Of a stretch of 64,000 nucleotides of DNA, positions 1-10,023 are shown in pieces. Below the pieces are notes generated by a model. It was given only the letters and a program-made list of their open reading frames with translations, was not told the origin of the DNA and did not search any database. The first letter of the stretch is position 1. Every line of letters begins with the position of its first letter. A program made the position numbers and the translations under genes. Where the stretch lies: contig PNAI01000042.1 of the NCBI GenBank assembly GCA_003169835.1, positions 50,761 to 114,760 of the forward strand, read 5' to 3'. Source of the DNA: Hyphomicrobiales bacterium (GTDB lineage Bacteria > Pseudomonadota > Alphaproteobacteria > Rhizobiales > Xanthobacteraceae).

Positions 1-2564
1 GCCCGGTTGCCGGTGGCGACATCGACCGGGAGCGCTTTCATACGCTTTTGGGCTTCGGCCGAAGGCGGTGGCAACAGCGTCTTCGGAGATTGATAGGTCC
101 AGGCCGCTTGCATGATTTGCTCCGCGATCGGAACCGCCACCGAACCGCCGGTCGCGCCCGCACCAAGCGTGCGTTTGCCGCCGGCGTTGTCATACCCGAC
201 CCAAACAGCGATTGTGACATCGCTGGTAAATCCGACAAACCACGTGTCGTTTTCGTTTTCCGTTGTGCCGGTCTTGCCGCCGACATATCCCGTAAGTGCT
301 TTGATCCGTATGGCAGTGCCGCGCGCGACCGCGCCTTCGAGCAAGGTGCGCATCTGATAGAAGGCGACGCGGTCGCCGCCCAAGAGCATGGTCGGAGGCG
401 TCGGGGGCCGCCGATAAACCAGCAGCCCGTTTGACTCGATGGAATCGATCGCGGAAGGCTGGAAGCGCGCGCCTTCGCTCGCGATGGCGGCATAGAGCGG
501 GGCCAGGTCGATCATGCGGACCGCCTGCGCGCCGAGAATGAACGGATAATTATTCATGCACTCGCGATAGACTTTTGCTTCCAGCGCCAGGCCGCATATT
601 TGCTCAAGACTCTTTAACGGATCCCTATCGATGCCGCCGTCGAGCAAACGCGCGGTGACGAGGTTCTTGGAATTCTCCAGCGCGCGCCGCATCGTGATCG
701 CGCCCCATCCCCCGCGGTCGTAGTTTTTCGGCGTCCAATAATGATTGCTCGAGCCCGGGATCGGCGGCAACGTAATCGACGAATCCATTATGAGCGTATT
801 GGGCTGCAGGTTGTGGTGCAGCGCGGTGAGATAGGTGAGCGGCTTGATCGATGAGCCGGGCTGACGATAGCCCTGCGTTACGCGGTTAAGCTGGCTCAGC
901 GGATAAGAGAAGCCGCCAACCATCGAAAGGACACGGCCGGTCTTGTTTTCGAGTACCAGCGCTGCACCCTGGACCTTCGGCCGCACTCGCAATTCGGCGT
1001 GCGTATCGCTCTTGGACTTGCCCTCCGTCACCTTGACGAAGACGACGTCATAAATGCCGAGACTGCGGCGGCTGAGGCCCTCCGGCATGCTGAGCGGCAT
1101 GATGCGGCCATCGGCGAGGCCGACTTTGACGAACAGGCTGCTGCCCTCGCCATTCTTCTTTTCCAGCACTACCGCCGGGGTCCAATGCACGTCATAGAGC
1201 GGTAAACGCACGCCTTGCATCGCCAGCTGCCACAGCGGCAGCACGATTTTTCCACGCCTTTGGGCGCGGGTTTTTTGCTCGCCGTCGATCTTGGTGATCA
1301 GCTCCGAGAGGTTGGTCTCCGGCCCCTCGAACTTGGCCCGATGCGAGTTCATCTCGTAGCGCGCGAGACCCTCTTGCAGGGCGGCCTCGGCGGCCGCCTG
1401 CAACTTGGCATTGATGGTGGAATGCACGACATACGATTCGCTGGTGAGCGACTGCATGCCGACCAGGGTGCGGGCTTCGCGCACGATATGATCGGTGAAG
1501 TAGAATCCGGCGGAGCGCCGCGGCCGCTCATAAGGGATGATGCGGTATCCCGTGCTGATGGCGTTTGTCGCTACTTCGGAGGCGATAAACTTATCTTCTT
1601 CCAGTCGCTTGATGACGTAGGCCTGACGCTCGCGCGCGCGGGCGGGATAGCGATCGGGATTAAAATACGCCGGCCCCTTGGCAAGTCCGGCCAGCAGGGC
1701 TGCTTCCGTCACGGTGAGTGCCGACGCCGGTTTCTTGAAATAACTCTGCGCGGCCATGTCGATGCCCCACGAGCCACGGCCGAGATAAATTGAATTAATG
1801 TAGACCTCGAGAATTTCGTTTTTAGAAAGGTCGTGGTCGATCCGCACCGCTACGATCATCTCGCGGATCTTGCGCTCGTAGCTCACATCGTCGCCGACCA
1901 GCAGGTTCTTGGCGACTTGCTGCGTAATGGTGGAGCCGCCCTGTGGCCGCCCAGGCTGCGCGAGGTTGGCGATGAACGCGCGGATGAGACCGCGCTCGTC
2001 GACGCCGTGGTGCTGATAGAAGCGCTTGTCTTCCGCTGCGATGAACGATTTTTGTACGTAATCGGGAAGGTCTTTCAGCGATACCCAGATTCGCCGATGA
2101 TCGGACTCGAAGAGCTCCGCGAATTTCTCGCCTTTGCCGTCCAGCACCACGCTGGTGCCTGGCAGCTTGAGGCCTTTGAGCCGCATGTGATCGGGCAGTG
2201 TAGCTGCGGCTTTGTTATAGAATTCGATGACCTGCCGTATGTCGAAGGTCGCACTGTCGATCTTCTCGTTGCTGCAGAACACACGATAGGCGCCGAGCAA
2301 CTCGTCGAAATTGATGCCGCGGAAAGCCTTAATTTCGCCTGCGACCCCTGCCGGGTCCAGCATGGCGGTGCTGATCAGATCGTCGAGATTAAAATCTTCA
2401 ACGTCGAATTCTTTGCGGATGTGCGCGCAGCCGTCGCGCATAATCTGCACGACTTCATTCTGGTCGCTGACCGGGTCAAACTCTGTTCTCACCGCGTCGG
2501 GGCGAGTCGTAACCTGACTCAACGCGAGCACGGTGGCGAACATTTTGACGAGGATTAAGTTCAT
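1..2564 (-). CDS. Penicillin-binding protein 1A-type bifunctional peptidoglycan synthase, 3' end beyond the window
   Basis: This class A PBP polymerises lipid II and cross-links the stem peptides in the periplasm, anchored by its N-terminus in the inner membrane. Reading the minus strand from ATG at 2564 gives an open frame of 854 codons that is still open at base 3. The glycosyltransferase (GT51) domain shows EDKRFYQHHGVD near residue 177 and GGSTITQQ near 209. The transpeptidase domain shows all three active-site boxes: SSIK near 572, SKN near 630 and KTGTT near 762. The visible part lacks only the extreme C-terminus. The first 20 residues are weakly hydrophobic. The gene is alone on its strand, with a 700-base gap upstream. 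The class is certain; the subfamily name (1A) is by overall resemblance. Confidence 0.93.
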   Translation of the reverse strand, partial: MNLILVKMFATVLALSQVTTRPDAVRTEFDPVSDQNEVVQIMRDGCAHIRKEFDVEDFNLDDLISTAMLDPAGVAGEIKAFRGINFDELLGAYRVFCSNEKIDSATFDIRQVIEFYNKAAATLPDHMRLKGLKLPGTSVVLDGKGEKFAELFESDHRRIWVSLKDLPDYVQKSFIAAEDKRFYQHHGVDERGLIRAFIANLAQPGRPQGGSTITQQVAKNLLVGDDVSYERKIREMIVAVRIDHDLSKNEILEVYINSIYLGRGSWGIDMAAQSYFKKPASALTVTEAALLAGLAKGPAYFNPDRYPARARERQAYVIKRLEEDKFIASEVATNAISTGYRIIPYERPRRSAGFYFTDHIVREARTLVGMQSLTSESYVVHSTINAKLQAAAEAALQEGLARYEMNSHRAKFEGPETNLSELITKIDGEQKTRAQRRGKIVLPLWQLAMQGVRLPLYDVHWTPAVVLEKKNGEGSSLFVKVGLADGRIMPLSMPEGLSRRSLGIYDVVFVKVTEGKSKSDTHAELRVRPKVQGAALVLENKTGRVLSMVGGFSYPLSQLNRVTQGYRQPGSSIKPLTYLTALHHNLQPNTLIMDSSITLPPIPGSSNHYWTPKNYDRGGWGAITMRRALENSKNLVTARLLDGGIDRDPLKSLEQICGLALEAKVYRECMNNYPFILGAQAVRMIDLAPLYAAIASEGARFQPSAIDSIESNGLLVYRRPPTPPTMLLGGDRVAFYQMRTLLEGAVARGTAIRIKALTGYVGGKTGTTENENDTWFVGFTSDVTIAVWVGYDNAGGKRTLGAGATGGSVAVPIAEQIMQAAWTYQSPKTLLPPPSAEAQKRMKALPVDVATGNR

Positions 2565-3265
2565 CGCGCTACACGCATTACCTCACGCTCTGATCTTACG
2601 ACACACGTCGGCGCCGCTCCTGCCGACTTCTAACTATCGCCCGACCATCGCATGTATGGATTGGGCCGCATCTTGTTGTTTGTAGTCCGATTTTGCTTCC
2701 AGCGCCAAGGACATAAGCCGTTGCATATCGGTTTGATTGTGTTAGTATTAACTACATGCGCGACGCTTGCAAGCGCACAGTGCGGGTTTCCTCGATTTTC
2801 CGACGATCCGCCGAGCGCGCGCAACGATGCGCAGCGAGTTTAAGATTTCGGCTTGGCAACGATCACAGGACACTAGCAAAACAATTCACCATCGAAATGT
2901 GGTCGAGGTCTTACCTCGATCAGACCGCAACAGGGCTCCGACTGTAACGAGCGAGGTGCCGCGGGCGCCGCGATGCCCGGTGAAGACACTTCAAGAATGA
3001 TGGTTAGCGCAGATGATGAAGTCTGCTGACCACGTCGGGTTGCGAAGTCTGCGGGCCGACGGCGACGTGCGCGCCGAATATGAAGCCGGTGTGACGTCGC
3101 TTGCTCCACCCGCATTAATATTACTCGGTAAATTCCCCCAATCGGCCCGGTGTAAGGTCTAAAGGTTCAGTAGAATTCGGTTCATTATTGGGATAGAGTT
3201 TGTTCAATTGTAAGGAACTAGGTCAGGGTAGCGTTAGTGCTGCCACCGGCTGAAAGAGGCGGGGC
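2565..3265. other. Intergenic region between divergent PBP and TPR genes
   Basis: No convincing long gene is present in these 700 bases. The region must carry the divergent promoters of the PBP and giant TPR genes. One weak small-gene candidate (2718-2843, plus) is listed separately. The other open frames here have no Shine-Dalgarno site or recognisable protein. The start of the TPR gene is preceded by AAAGAGG at a good distance. Confidence 0.5.
2718..2843 (+). CDS. Possible small exported peptide
   Basis: A TTG at about 2718 is preceded by AAGGA nine bases upstream and would open a peptide of about 41 residues. It begins with a hydrophobic stretch (HIGLIVLVLTTCATLASA) that looks like a signal peptide with an ASA cleavage site. 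The remaining tail starts QCGFPRFSDD. The frame is also open from an ATG at 2652. I recognise no family. Only the signal-like start and the ribosome-binding site support it, so it may be chance. Confidence 0.25.
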   Translation, partial: PLHIGLIVLVLTTCATLASAQCGFPRFSDDPPSARNDAQRV

Positions 3266-6200
3266 ATGAGTTGGAGTCCGTTGTACGGTATCGGTCGTTA
3301 TCTACTCGCGGCAGCGAGTCTGCTGATAACGACTCTCACGTTTACATCTTCATTTGCGCAATCGCCGCAGCAGCGCAACGTGTGCTTCGGCAGAGAAGCG
3401 GCCGCGCCAGCCGCGCAAGTTACCGCTTGCACGGCGATCATCGAAGCGGGCCGCGATCAGCCGAGTATTATTTCCGAAGCTTATGTGGCGCGCGGCAATT
3501 TCTCCCGCGCCAAGGAAGAGTTCGATCAAGCGATCGACGATTTCACCCAGGCGATCCAGCTCAACGGCCGCAACGCCAATGCCTATTACAACCGCGGCCT
3601 CAGCCGCGTCGCCAAGGGCGACGTCGAAGCCGCGCTTGCCGACTACGATCAGGCCATCCAGAACGATCCCAAGCAGGGCGCATTCTATAAGAGCCGCGCC
3701 GGCGCGTATTTCAGCAAGCGCGATTACGCTCACGCCATCGGTGATCTCAATCAGGCGCTGCGAATCAATTCGCGCGATCCGGTGGCGCTCTATAATCGCG
3801 GCGTAGCCTATCGCGCCAACGGCGAGTCCGACCGTGCCGTTCCGGACTTCGATCAGGTTATCAAGATCAATCCCGGCAACTCCGACGCCGCTTCCGCCTA
3901 TTACAATCGCGGCCTTTCATATCGCGACCTGCGCGACTACGAGCGCGCCATTCAGGATTTTGCGCAAGCGATCCGGCTCGATCCGAAGAACTCCGCCATC
4001 TACACCGATCGCGGCGTCGCCAACGCCGCCAAGGGCGACTTCGACAAGGCGATCGAGGACTTTGACGCTGCGATCAAGGTCGATCCGAAGAATGCTCTGC
4101 TGCTCAACAACCGCGGCATGGCTTATCGCAACAAGGGCCTCGTCGACAGCGCGATCAACGATTACGATCAGGCGATCGAACTCAATCCGGATTTGGCCGT
4201 CGCTTATTACAATCGCGGCAATGCCTATTACGACAAGCGCGACTACGACATCGCGATCCAGGATTACAACAAGGCGATCAAAATCAATCCCAATTACGCG
4301 ATCGCTTATTACGACCGCGGCATCATCTATTACGATCGGCGCGAATATGAGCGTGCAATTCAAGATTTGAATCAGGCGATCAAGCTCGATCCCAAGGACG
4401 CATTGGCGGTCTTCAACCGCGGCCTCACCTTCAAGGCCATGGGCGACGCCAAACTCGCCATCGCCGACTATGACACGGCGATCAAGCTCGATCCCAAGAA
4501 TGCGCTGGCGTATTTCAACCGCGGCATTGCCTTCCGGGAGAATAACGACCCCGAGCACGCGGTCGCCGATTTCAGCCAGGCGATCCGTCTGGACCCCAAG
4601 AATGGGCTGGCCTACTTCAACCGCGGCCTAGCTTATTACGAACGGCGTGAGTTGGAACGCGCGATTCCGGACTTCGATCAGGCCATCCGCGCCAACCCCA
4701 ATTACGCGCCGGCCTATTACGGCCGAGGTCTGGCCTATTATGACAAGCGCGACTTCGACCCGGCCATCCAGGACTTGAACCAGGCGATCAACATCCGCCC
4801 GAGCTACACGGTGGCGTTCAATATTCGCGGCCTGTCCTATGCGGGCAAGGGCGACATCGATCGCGCCATCCAGGATTTCGATCAGGCCGTTCGCATCGAC
4901 CCCAAATTCGCCATCGCCTACAACAACCGCGGCGAAGCCTATCAGACTAAGCGCGAACACGACCGCGCGATCTCCGACTTCGAGCAGGCGATCAAGTTCA
5001 ACCCGGCTTACGACGTCGCCTATTTCAATCGCGGCATGGCGTTCCGTGATCGCCGCGAATTTGATCTTGCCATCCAGGATTTTACGCAGGCGATCAGGCT
5101 CGATCCGAAGAATGCGCTCGCCTTCAACAATCGCGGCTTCTCTTATCGCAACAAAGGCGAACCCGACCGTGCGATCGCTGACTTCGATCAAGCGATCAAG
5201 CTCAATGCGACCTATGCGCCCGCCTACTACAATCGGGGCCTCGCCTTCGCCGACAAGCGCGACTTCGACAAGGCCATTCAGAATTTCGATCAGTCGATCC
5301 GCATAAGCCCGACCGTGGCGGCGGTGTGGCTCGACCGCGGCTTAGCGTTCCGCGACAAGCGCGAATTTGATCGCGCCGTTCAGGATTTCGATCAGGCCAT
5401 CCGGCTCGATCCCAAGCTCGCGGTGGCCTACGACAACCGCGGCCTCGCCTATCACGAGAAGCGCGCCTACGACCGCGCCATTCAGGATTTTGACCAGGCC
5501 ATTAGGCTCGATCCCAAGTTCGCGGTGGCTTATAACAACCGCGGCCTCGCCAAGGGCGCCAAAGGCCAGGCCGAGGCGGCGATTGGGGATTTCGACGCCG
5601 CCATCAGAAACAATCCGCACTTTGACATTGCCTACAACAATCGCGGCTTGGCGTATCAGACCCGCGGCGAGACCGATCGCGCGATCGCGGACTTCGACCA
5701 GGCGATCAAGATCAATCCCAATTTGGATGTGGCGCTCAACAACCGCGGCCTTGCCTATCGCACCAAGGGCGAGGTCGACATCGCGATCCGAAGTTTCGGT
5801 GACGCGATCAAGGTCAACCCCGGCTATGCGGTTGCCTTCAACAACCGCGGCCTCGCCTACGAAACCAAGGGCGAAACCGATCGCGCGATCCGCGATTATG
5901 ACCAAGCCATCAAGATCACCGGCAACGACGCTTACAGTTTCTACAATCGCGGCAACGCCTTTGCCATGGGCAAACGCGATTACGACCGCGCCATCGCCGA
6001 CTTCGACCAGGCGATCAAACTCAATCCAAGCTATGCGCTGGCCTACAACGAACGCGGCGCCGCCTACATCGCCACCGGCAAGACCGATCTTGCAATCCGC
6101 GACTTCGACGCTGCGATCAGAATCAATCCGACTTATGACATCGCCTTCAACAACCGCGGCTACGCCTACCGCAATAAGAACGAACCCGACCGCGCGATTC

Positions 6201-9200
6201 AGGATCTCGACCAGGCGATCAAGATCAATGCCAGCTTCGGGCTCGCTTACCGCAACCGCGGCATCGCCTATTATGACAAGCGCGAATTCGACCGCGCCGT
6301 ACAGGACCTAAGCCAGGGCATCCGGCTTTCGCCTGAGGATCTCGCCGCACTCAACGAACGCGGCGTAGCTTTTGGCGCCAAGGGCGACAGCGAACGCGCG
6401 ATCAAGGACTTCGACCAGGTCATCAAGCTCGACTCCAAGAACGCCGCGGCCTTCAACAATCGTGGCTTTAGCTATCGCAACAGGGGCGACTACGACCGCG
6501 CCATTGCCGACCTCGACGAGGCGATCAAGCTCAATCCGAACTATGCTGCGGCCTATTTCAATCGCGGCATTGCCTATTCCGAACGGCTCGATCTCGACCG
6601 TGCGATCCAGAATTTCGACCAGGCGATCAAGCTCAACCCCGCCTACGCCGCCGTCTATCACGAGCGCGGCATGGCCTATTACGAAAAGTACGACTACGAC
6701 CGTGCCATCGCCGATTTCGACCAGATTGTGAAAATTCGCTCCAAATACGTCGTCGCCGTCAATGCGCGCGGCAGCGTCGCCGATCTGCAGCGCGGCTACG
6801 AACGTTCGGTCACCGACATTAGTCCGCAATTCGCGCTCAATCCGGTCTTCGCACTCGCCTTCAACGACCGCGGCATAGCGTTCGTCGCCAAGGGCGATCT
6901 CGATCGCGGCATTGCGGACTTCGATCAGGCGATCAACATCAACGCGACTTTTGCGACCGCCTTCCACAATCGCGGCAACGCTTTTGGTGAGAAGGGCGAC
7001 ATCGATCGCGCCATCCGCGACTACGATCAGGCGATCAAGATCAATCCGCGCGGTGCGCAGATCTATTACGACCGCGGTGTGAGCTACTACAGTCAGCGCA
7101 AATTCGACCAGGCGATCGCGGATTTCGACCAGGTCGTCCGCATCGATCCCAAGGATGCGCTCGCCTATTACAACCGCGGCATCGCCTACTACGGCCGGAA
7201 CGACTTCGACAAAGCCATTGCCGATCTCGACCGCGCCATCGGTCTCGACCCGAAGATTTCGCTCGCCTTCCATAACCGCGGTAATTCGTATGCCCGCAAG
7301 CGCGACTTCGACCACGCCATCGAAGATCTCGACCAGGCGATCAAGCTCGACGCGAAATATGCGGTGTCCTTTAACGACCGCGGCCTCGCATTTGGCGCCA
7401 AGGGCCAGATCGACCGCGCGATTGCCGACTTCGACCAGGCGGTCAAGCTCGACGCGAAATTCGCGCCCGCCTTCACCAACCGCGGCGTTGCGTTTGCCAC
7501 CAAGGGCCAGACCGATCGCGCCATCGCCGACTTCGATGTGGCGATCAAGCTCAATCCGAGCTACGCGGTTGCGTTCTACAATCGCGCCAACGCCTATTAC
7601 GACAAGGCCGACTACGACAAAGCCATTGCCGACTACGATCAGGCGATCAAGCTCAATCCGAACGATGCTTCCGCGTTCCACAATCGCGGCGGCGCTTACA
7701 GCAACAAGAACGACTATGACCGCGCGATTGCCGACCTGAGCCAATCGATCAAGTTGAATGCGAACAACGCGCTTGTGTTCAACGATCGCGGCACCTCCTA
7801 CGCCGCCAAAGGCGAGCTCGACCGCGCCATCGCCGACCTCGACCAGGCCATCAAGCTCGAGCCGAAGAATGCCTTCAGCCACTACAACCGTGGCCTGGCC
7901 TACCGGAACAAGGGCGAGACCGATCGCGCGATCGCCAACTACGACCAGGCGATCAAGCTCAATGCCAACTACACCGTTGCGCTGTTCGCACGCGGCGACG
8001 CCTATGAGAGCAAGCGCGACTTCGACAAGACCATCTCCGATCTCGACCAGGCCATCAAACTCAATCCCAATTACACGGTGGCCTATTACGGCCGCGCTAT
8101 CGCTTACGGCTCCAAGGGTAATTTCGACCGCGCGATCGCCGATTTCGATCAGGCCATCAAGCTCGATCCGAAGGATCCGCAGGCCTACAACAACCGCGGC
8201 TTCGCGTTCCGCAACAAGGGCGACAACGACCGCGCCATTGCCAACTACGACCAGGCGATCAAGCTCAACCCGTCCTACGATCTCGCCTTCTACAACCGCG
8301 GCAACGCCTATTACGAGAACCGCGACTACGACCGCGCCATTGTGAATTTTGACCAGGCGATCACGCTCAACGCCAATTATGCCATCGCCTACTACAATCG
8401 CGGTCTCGCCTATCGCGACAAGCGCGACTTCGACAAAGCCATCCAAAATTTCGACCAGGCGATCAAGCTTGATCCGCGCAACGCCTACGCCTTTAGCAAC
8501 CGCGGACTTTCCTATCGCAACAAGGGCGAAGTCGACCGCGCCATCGCCGATCTCAACGAGGCGATCAAGTTCAACGCCAACTTCGCGCTGGCCTATTACA
8601 ACCGCGCCATCGCGTATGGCCTCAAGGGCGATACCGACCGCGCGATTACCGACTTCGATCTCGCGCTCAAGTTCGACGCGGAAGACCCGCGTGCCTACAA
8701 TAACCGCGGCTTTGCGTACCGCAACAAGGGCGACAACGATAAGGCGATCGCCGACTTCGACCGCGCGATCAAGATCAATCCATCCTATTCCATCGCCTTC
8801 GCCAATCGCGGCGACATCTACTACACCAAGCGTGAGTTCGACCGCGCCATCTCCGACTATGAGCAGGCGATCAAGATCAATCCGAACTTTGCTTCGGCTT
8901 ACAACCATCGCGGCCTCTCGCTCGATGAGAAGCGCGACTACCCGGCCGCCATCAAGGACTTCGACCAGGCGATCAAGCTCAACGCGAACAGCTCGTATTA
9001 TTACAACAACCGCGGGTTCGCCTATCGCAACAATGGCGAGACCGACCGCGCCATCGCCGACTACAACCAGTCAATCAAGCTCAAGCCGGAATACGCGCTC
9101 CCCTACTACAACCGCGGCATGGCCTATTACGAGAAGCGCGACTTCGAGCGTGCAACGCAGGACTTGAATCAAGCGATCAAGCTCAACCCCAACTATGGCG

Positions 9201-9952
9201 CGACGTTCCACGATCGCGGCGTGCTCTACTACGACAAGAATCGTTATGATCCCTCGATCCCGGAAGCCGATCAGGCGATCAAGATCGTCGCCAACTATCC
9301 GATCAACTTCAACAAGCAGGGCTCCTCCTACGAAAGCAAGCGCGAGGATAACCGCGTCATTCAAGAGGTCGACCAGGCCATCAAGATCAATTCGGCGCCG
9401 GCGATCGCGACCTACAATCGCGGCAACATCCAGCTCGCCGCGCGCGACTATTCCGGTGCGATCCAGCTTTACGACAAGGTGATCGCGCTGCAGCCGGCGA
9501 ACGCCGATGCATGGACCAATCGCTGCGGCGCGCGCTCGTTGAGCGGTGATTTGCCGGCCGCGGTCAACGATTGCAACGAGGCCATTCGGTTGAAGGCGAA
9601 CAACGGACCCGCCTTTGACAATCGCGGTCTCGTCCACCTGAAAATGGGTCAGCTCGAACAGGCCATCGTCGACTTCGACGCGGCTCTCAAGCTCAGCCCG
9701 AAACTTCCGAGCGCGCTGTTCGGCCGGGGTATGTCCAAGCTGGCGCGCAACGACACCTCGGGCAGCGCTGACATCGACGCGGCGAAGGCTCTCAAGCCGA
9801 ATATCGCGGAAATCTTTGCCAAGTCCGGCGTATCGGAAATCCTGGCGAAGCAGCCGCCCAAGGAACCGGCGAAGGAGCCGCCAAAAGAGCGCGTGGAAGC
9901 CCCGGTAGCCCCGGTAGCCCCGGTAGCCCCGGCAGAGCGCAACGCCGAATAA
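3266..9952 (+). CDS. Giant exported TPR-repeat protein (about 62 TPR units)
   Basis: The product is 2,228 residues long. Residues 1-31 are a signal peptide (hydrophobic core, cleavage near SFA/QS), so it should reach the periplasm or beyond. After a short Cys-containing segment (NVCFGRE, TACTAI), residues from about 71 to 2,180 are an almost unbroken array of about 62 units of 34 residues, each close to the pattern NRGLAYRDKGDFDRAI followed by DFDQAIKLDP. Nearly every unit keeps the TPR landmarks. Unit 33 (near residue 1,160) is clearly degenerate, and units 57-62 diverge progressively. The tail is rich in Pro, Lys and Glu and ends in three VAP repeats from 9-bp DNA repeats. TPR arrays bind proteins; the partner is unknown. 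No enzymatic domain is visible. ATG has AAAGAGG eight bases upstream. A hairpin terminator follows. Confidence 0.93.
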   Translation: MSWSPLYGIGRYLLAAASLLITTLTFTSSFAQSPQQRNVCFGREAAAPAAQVTACTAIIEAGRDQPSIISEAYVARGNFSRAKEEFDQAIDDFTQAIQLNGRNANAYYNRGLSRVAKGDVEAALADYDQAIQNDPKQGAFYKSRAGAYFSKRDYAHAIGDLNQALRINSRDPVALYNRGVAYRANGESDRAVPDFDQVIKINPGNSDAASAYYNRGLSYRDLRDYERAIQDFAQAIRLDPKNSAIYTDRGVANAAKGDFDKAIEDFDAAIKVDPKNALLLNNRGMAYRNKGLVDSAINDYDQAIELNPDLAVAYYNRGNAYYDKRDYDIAIQDYNKAIKINPNYAIAYYDRGIIYYDRREYERAIQDLNQAIKLDPKDALAVFNRGLTFKAMGDAKLAIADYDTAIKLDPKNALAYFNRGIAFRENNDPEHAVADFSQAIRLDPKNGLAYFNRGLAYYERRELERAIPDFDQAIRANPNYAPAYYGRGLAYYDKRDFDPAIQDLNQAINIRPSYTVAFNIRGLSYAGKGDIDRAIQDFDQAVRIDPKFAIAYNNRGEAYQTKREHDRAISDFEQAIKFNPAYDVAYFNRGMAFRDRREFDLAIQDFTQAIRLDPKNALAFNNRGFSYRNKGEPDRAIADFDQAIKLNATYAPAYYNRGLAFADKRDFDKAIQNFDQSIRISPTVAAVWLDRGLAFRDKREFDRAVQDFDQAIRLDPKLAVAYDNRGLAYHEKRAYDRAIQDFDQAIRLDPKFAVAYNNRGLAKGAKGQAEAAIGDFDAAIRNNPHFDIAYNNRGLAYQTRGETDRAIADFDQAIKINPNLDVALNNRGLAYRTKGEVDIAIRSFGDAIKVNPGYAVAFNNRGLAYETKGETDRAIRDYDQAIKITGNDAYSFYNRGNAFAMGKRDYDRAIADFDQAIKLNPSYALAYNERGAAYIATGKTDLAIRDFDAAIRINPTYDIAFNNRGYAYRNKNEPDRAIQDLDQAIKINASFGLAYRNRGIAYYDKREFDRAVQDLSQGIRLSPEDLAALNERGVAFGAKGDSERAIKDFDQVIKLDSKNAAAFNNRGFSYRNRGDYDRAIADLDEAIKLNPNYAAAYFNRGIAYSERLDLDRAIQNFDQAIKLNPAYAAVYHERGMAYYEKYDYDRAIADFDQIVKIRSKYVVAVNARGSVADLQRGYERSVTDISPQFALNPVFALAFNDRGIAFVAKGDLDRGIADFDQAININATFATAFHNRGNAFGEKGDIDRAIRDYDQAIKINPRGAQIYYDRGVSYYSQRKFDQAIADFDQVVRIDPKDALAYYNRGIAYYGRNDFDKAIADLDRAIGLDPKISLAFHNRGNSYARKRDFDHAIEDLDQAIKLDAKYAVSFNDRGLAFGAKGQIDRAIADFDQAVKLDAKFAPAFTNRGVAFATKGQTDRAIADFDVAIKLNPSYAVAFYNRANAYYDKADYDKAIADYDQAIKLNPNDASAFHNRGGAYSNKNDYDRAIADLSQSIKLNANNALVFNDRGTSYAAKGELDRAIADLDQAIKLEPKNAFSHYNRGLAYRNKGETDRAIANYDQAIKLNANYTVALFARGDAYESKRDFDKTISDLDQAIKLNPNYTVAYYGRAIAYGSKGNFDRAIADFDQAIKLDPKDPQAYNNRGFAFRNKGDNDRAIANYDQAIKLNPSYDLAFYNRGNAYYENRDYDRAIVNFDQAITLNANYAIAYYNRGLAYRDKRDFDKAIQNFDQAIKLDPRNAYAFSNRGLSYRNKGEVDRAIADLNEAIKFNANFALAYYNRAIAYGLKGDTDRAITDFDLALKFDAEDPRAYNNRGFAYRNKGDNDKAIADFDRAIKINPSYSIAFANRGDIYYTKREFDRAISDYEQAIKINPNFASAYNHRGLSLDEKRDYPAAIKDFDQAIKLNANSSYYYNNRGFAYRNNGETDRAIADYNQSIKLKPEYALPYYNRGMAYYEKRDFERATQDLNQAIKLNPNYGATFHDRGVLYYDKNRYDPSIPEADQAIKIVANYPINFNKQGSSYESKREDNRVIQEVDQAIKINSAPAIATYNRGNIQLAARDYSGAIQLYDKVIALQPANADAWTNRCGARSLSGDLPAAVNDCNEAIRLKANNGPAFDNRGLVHLKMGQLEQAIVDFDAALKLSPKLPSALFGRGMSKLARNDTSGSADIDAAKALKPNIAEIFAKSGVSEILAKQPPKEPAKEPPKERVEAPVAPVAPVAPAERNAE
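9901..9936 (+). repeat. 9-bp tandem repeat encoding VAP units
   Basis: CCCGGTAGC occurs three times head to tail (9901-9927), followed by a partial copy. It encodes the VAP-VAP-VAP tail of the TPR protein. Such short perfect repeats can change copy number by slippage without a frameshift. Confidence 0.8.
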
Positions 9953-9976
9953 TTGCTCTCGTCACGCATGAAAAAC

Positions 9977-10010
9977 CGAGGCCGGCGAGCGATCGCCGGC
10001 CTCGTTGCTT
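9977..10010. terminator. Bidirectional intrinsic terminator
   Basis: A perfect 12-bp stem (9977-9988 with 9993-10004) closes a 4-base loop. On the plus side it is followed by TTGCTTTTC. On the minus side the run of A at 9971-9975 supplies a T tract. It sits exactly between the convergent TPR and porin genes and can serve both. Confidence 0.88.
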
Positions 10011-10023
10011 TTCGGATCAACCT

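Noticed and set aside
5367..6311. Ser/Thr/Arg-rich open frame in the plus strand inside the TPR gene
   Set aside because: A frame-shifted reading of the same repeats with very low complexity.
6308..8908. 866-codon open frame on the minus strand across the TPR gene
   Set aside because: It is produced by the fixed codon pattern of the TPR units (GATCAGGCGATCAAG and similar). It has no ribosome site or signal and only mirrors the sense repeats. Shorter antisense frames at 4628-5191 and 5342-5905 have the same cause.
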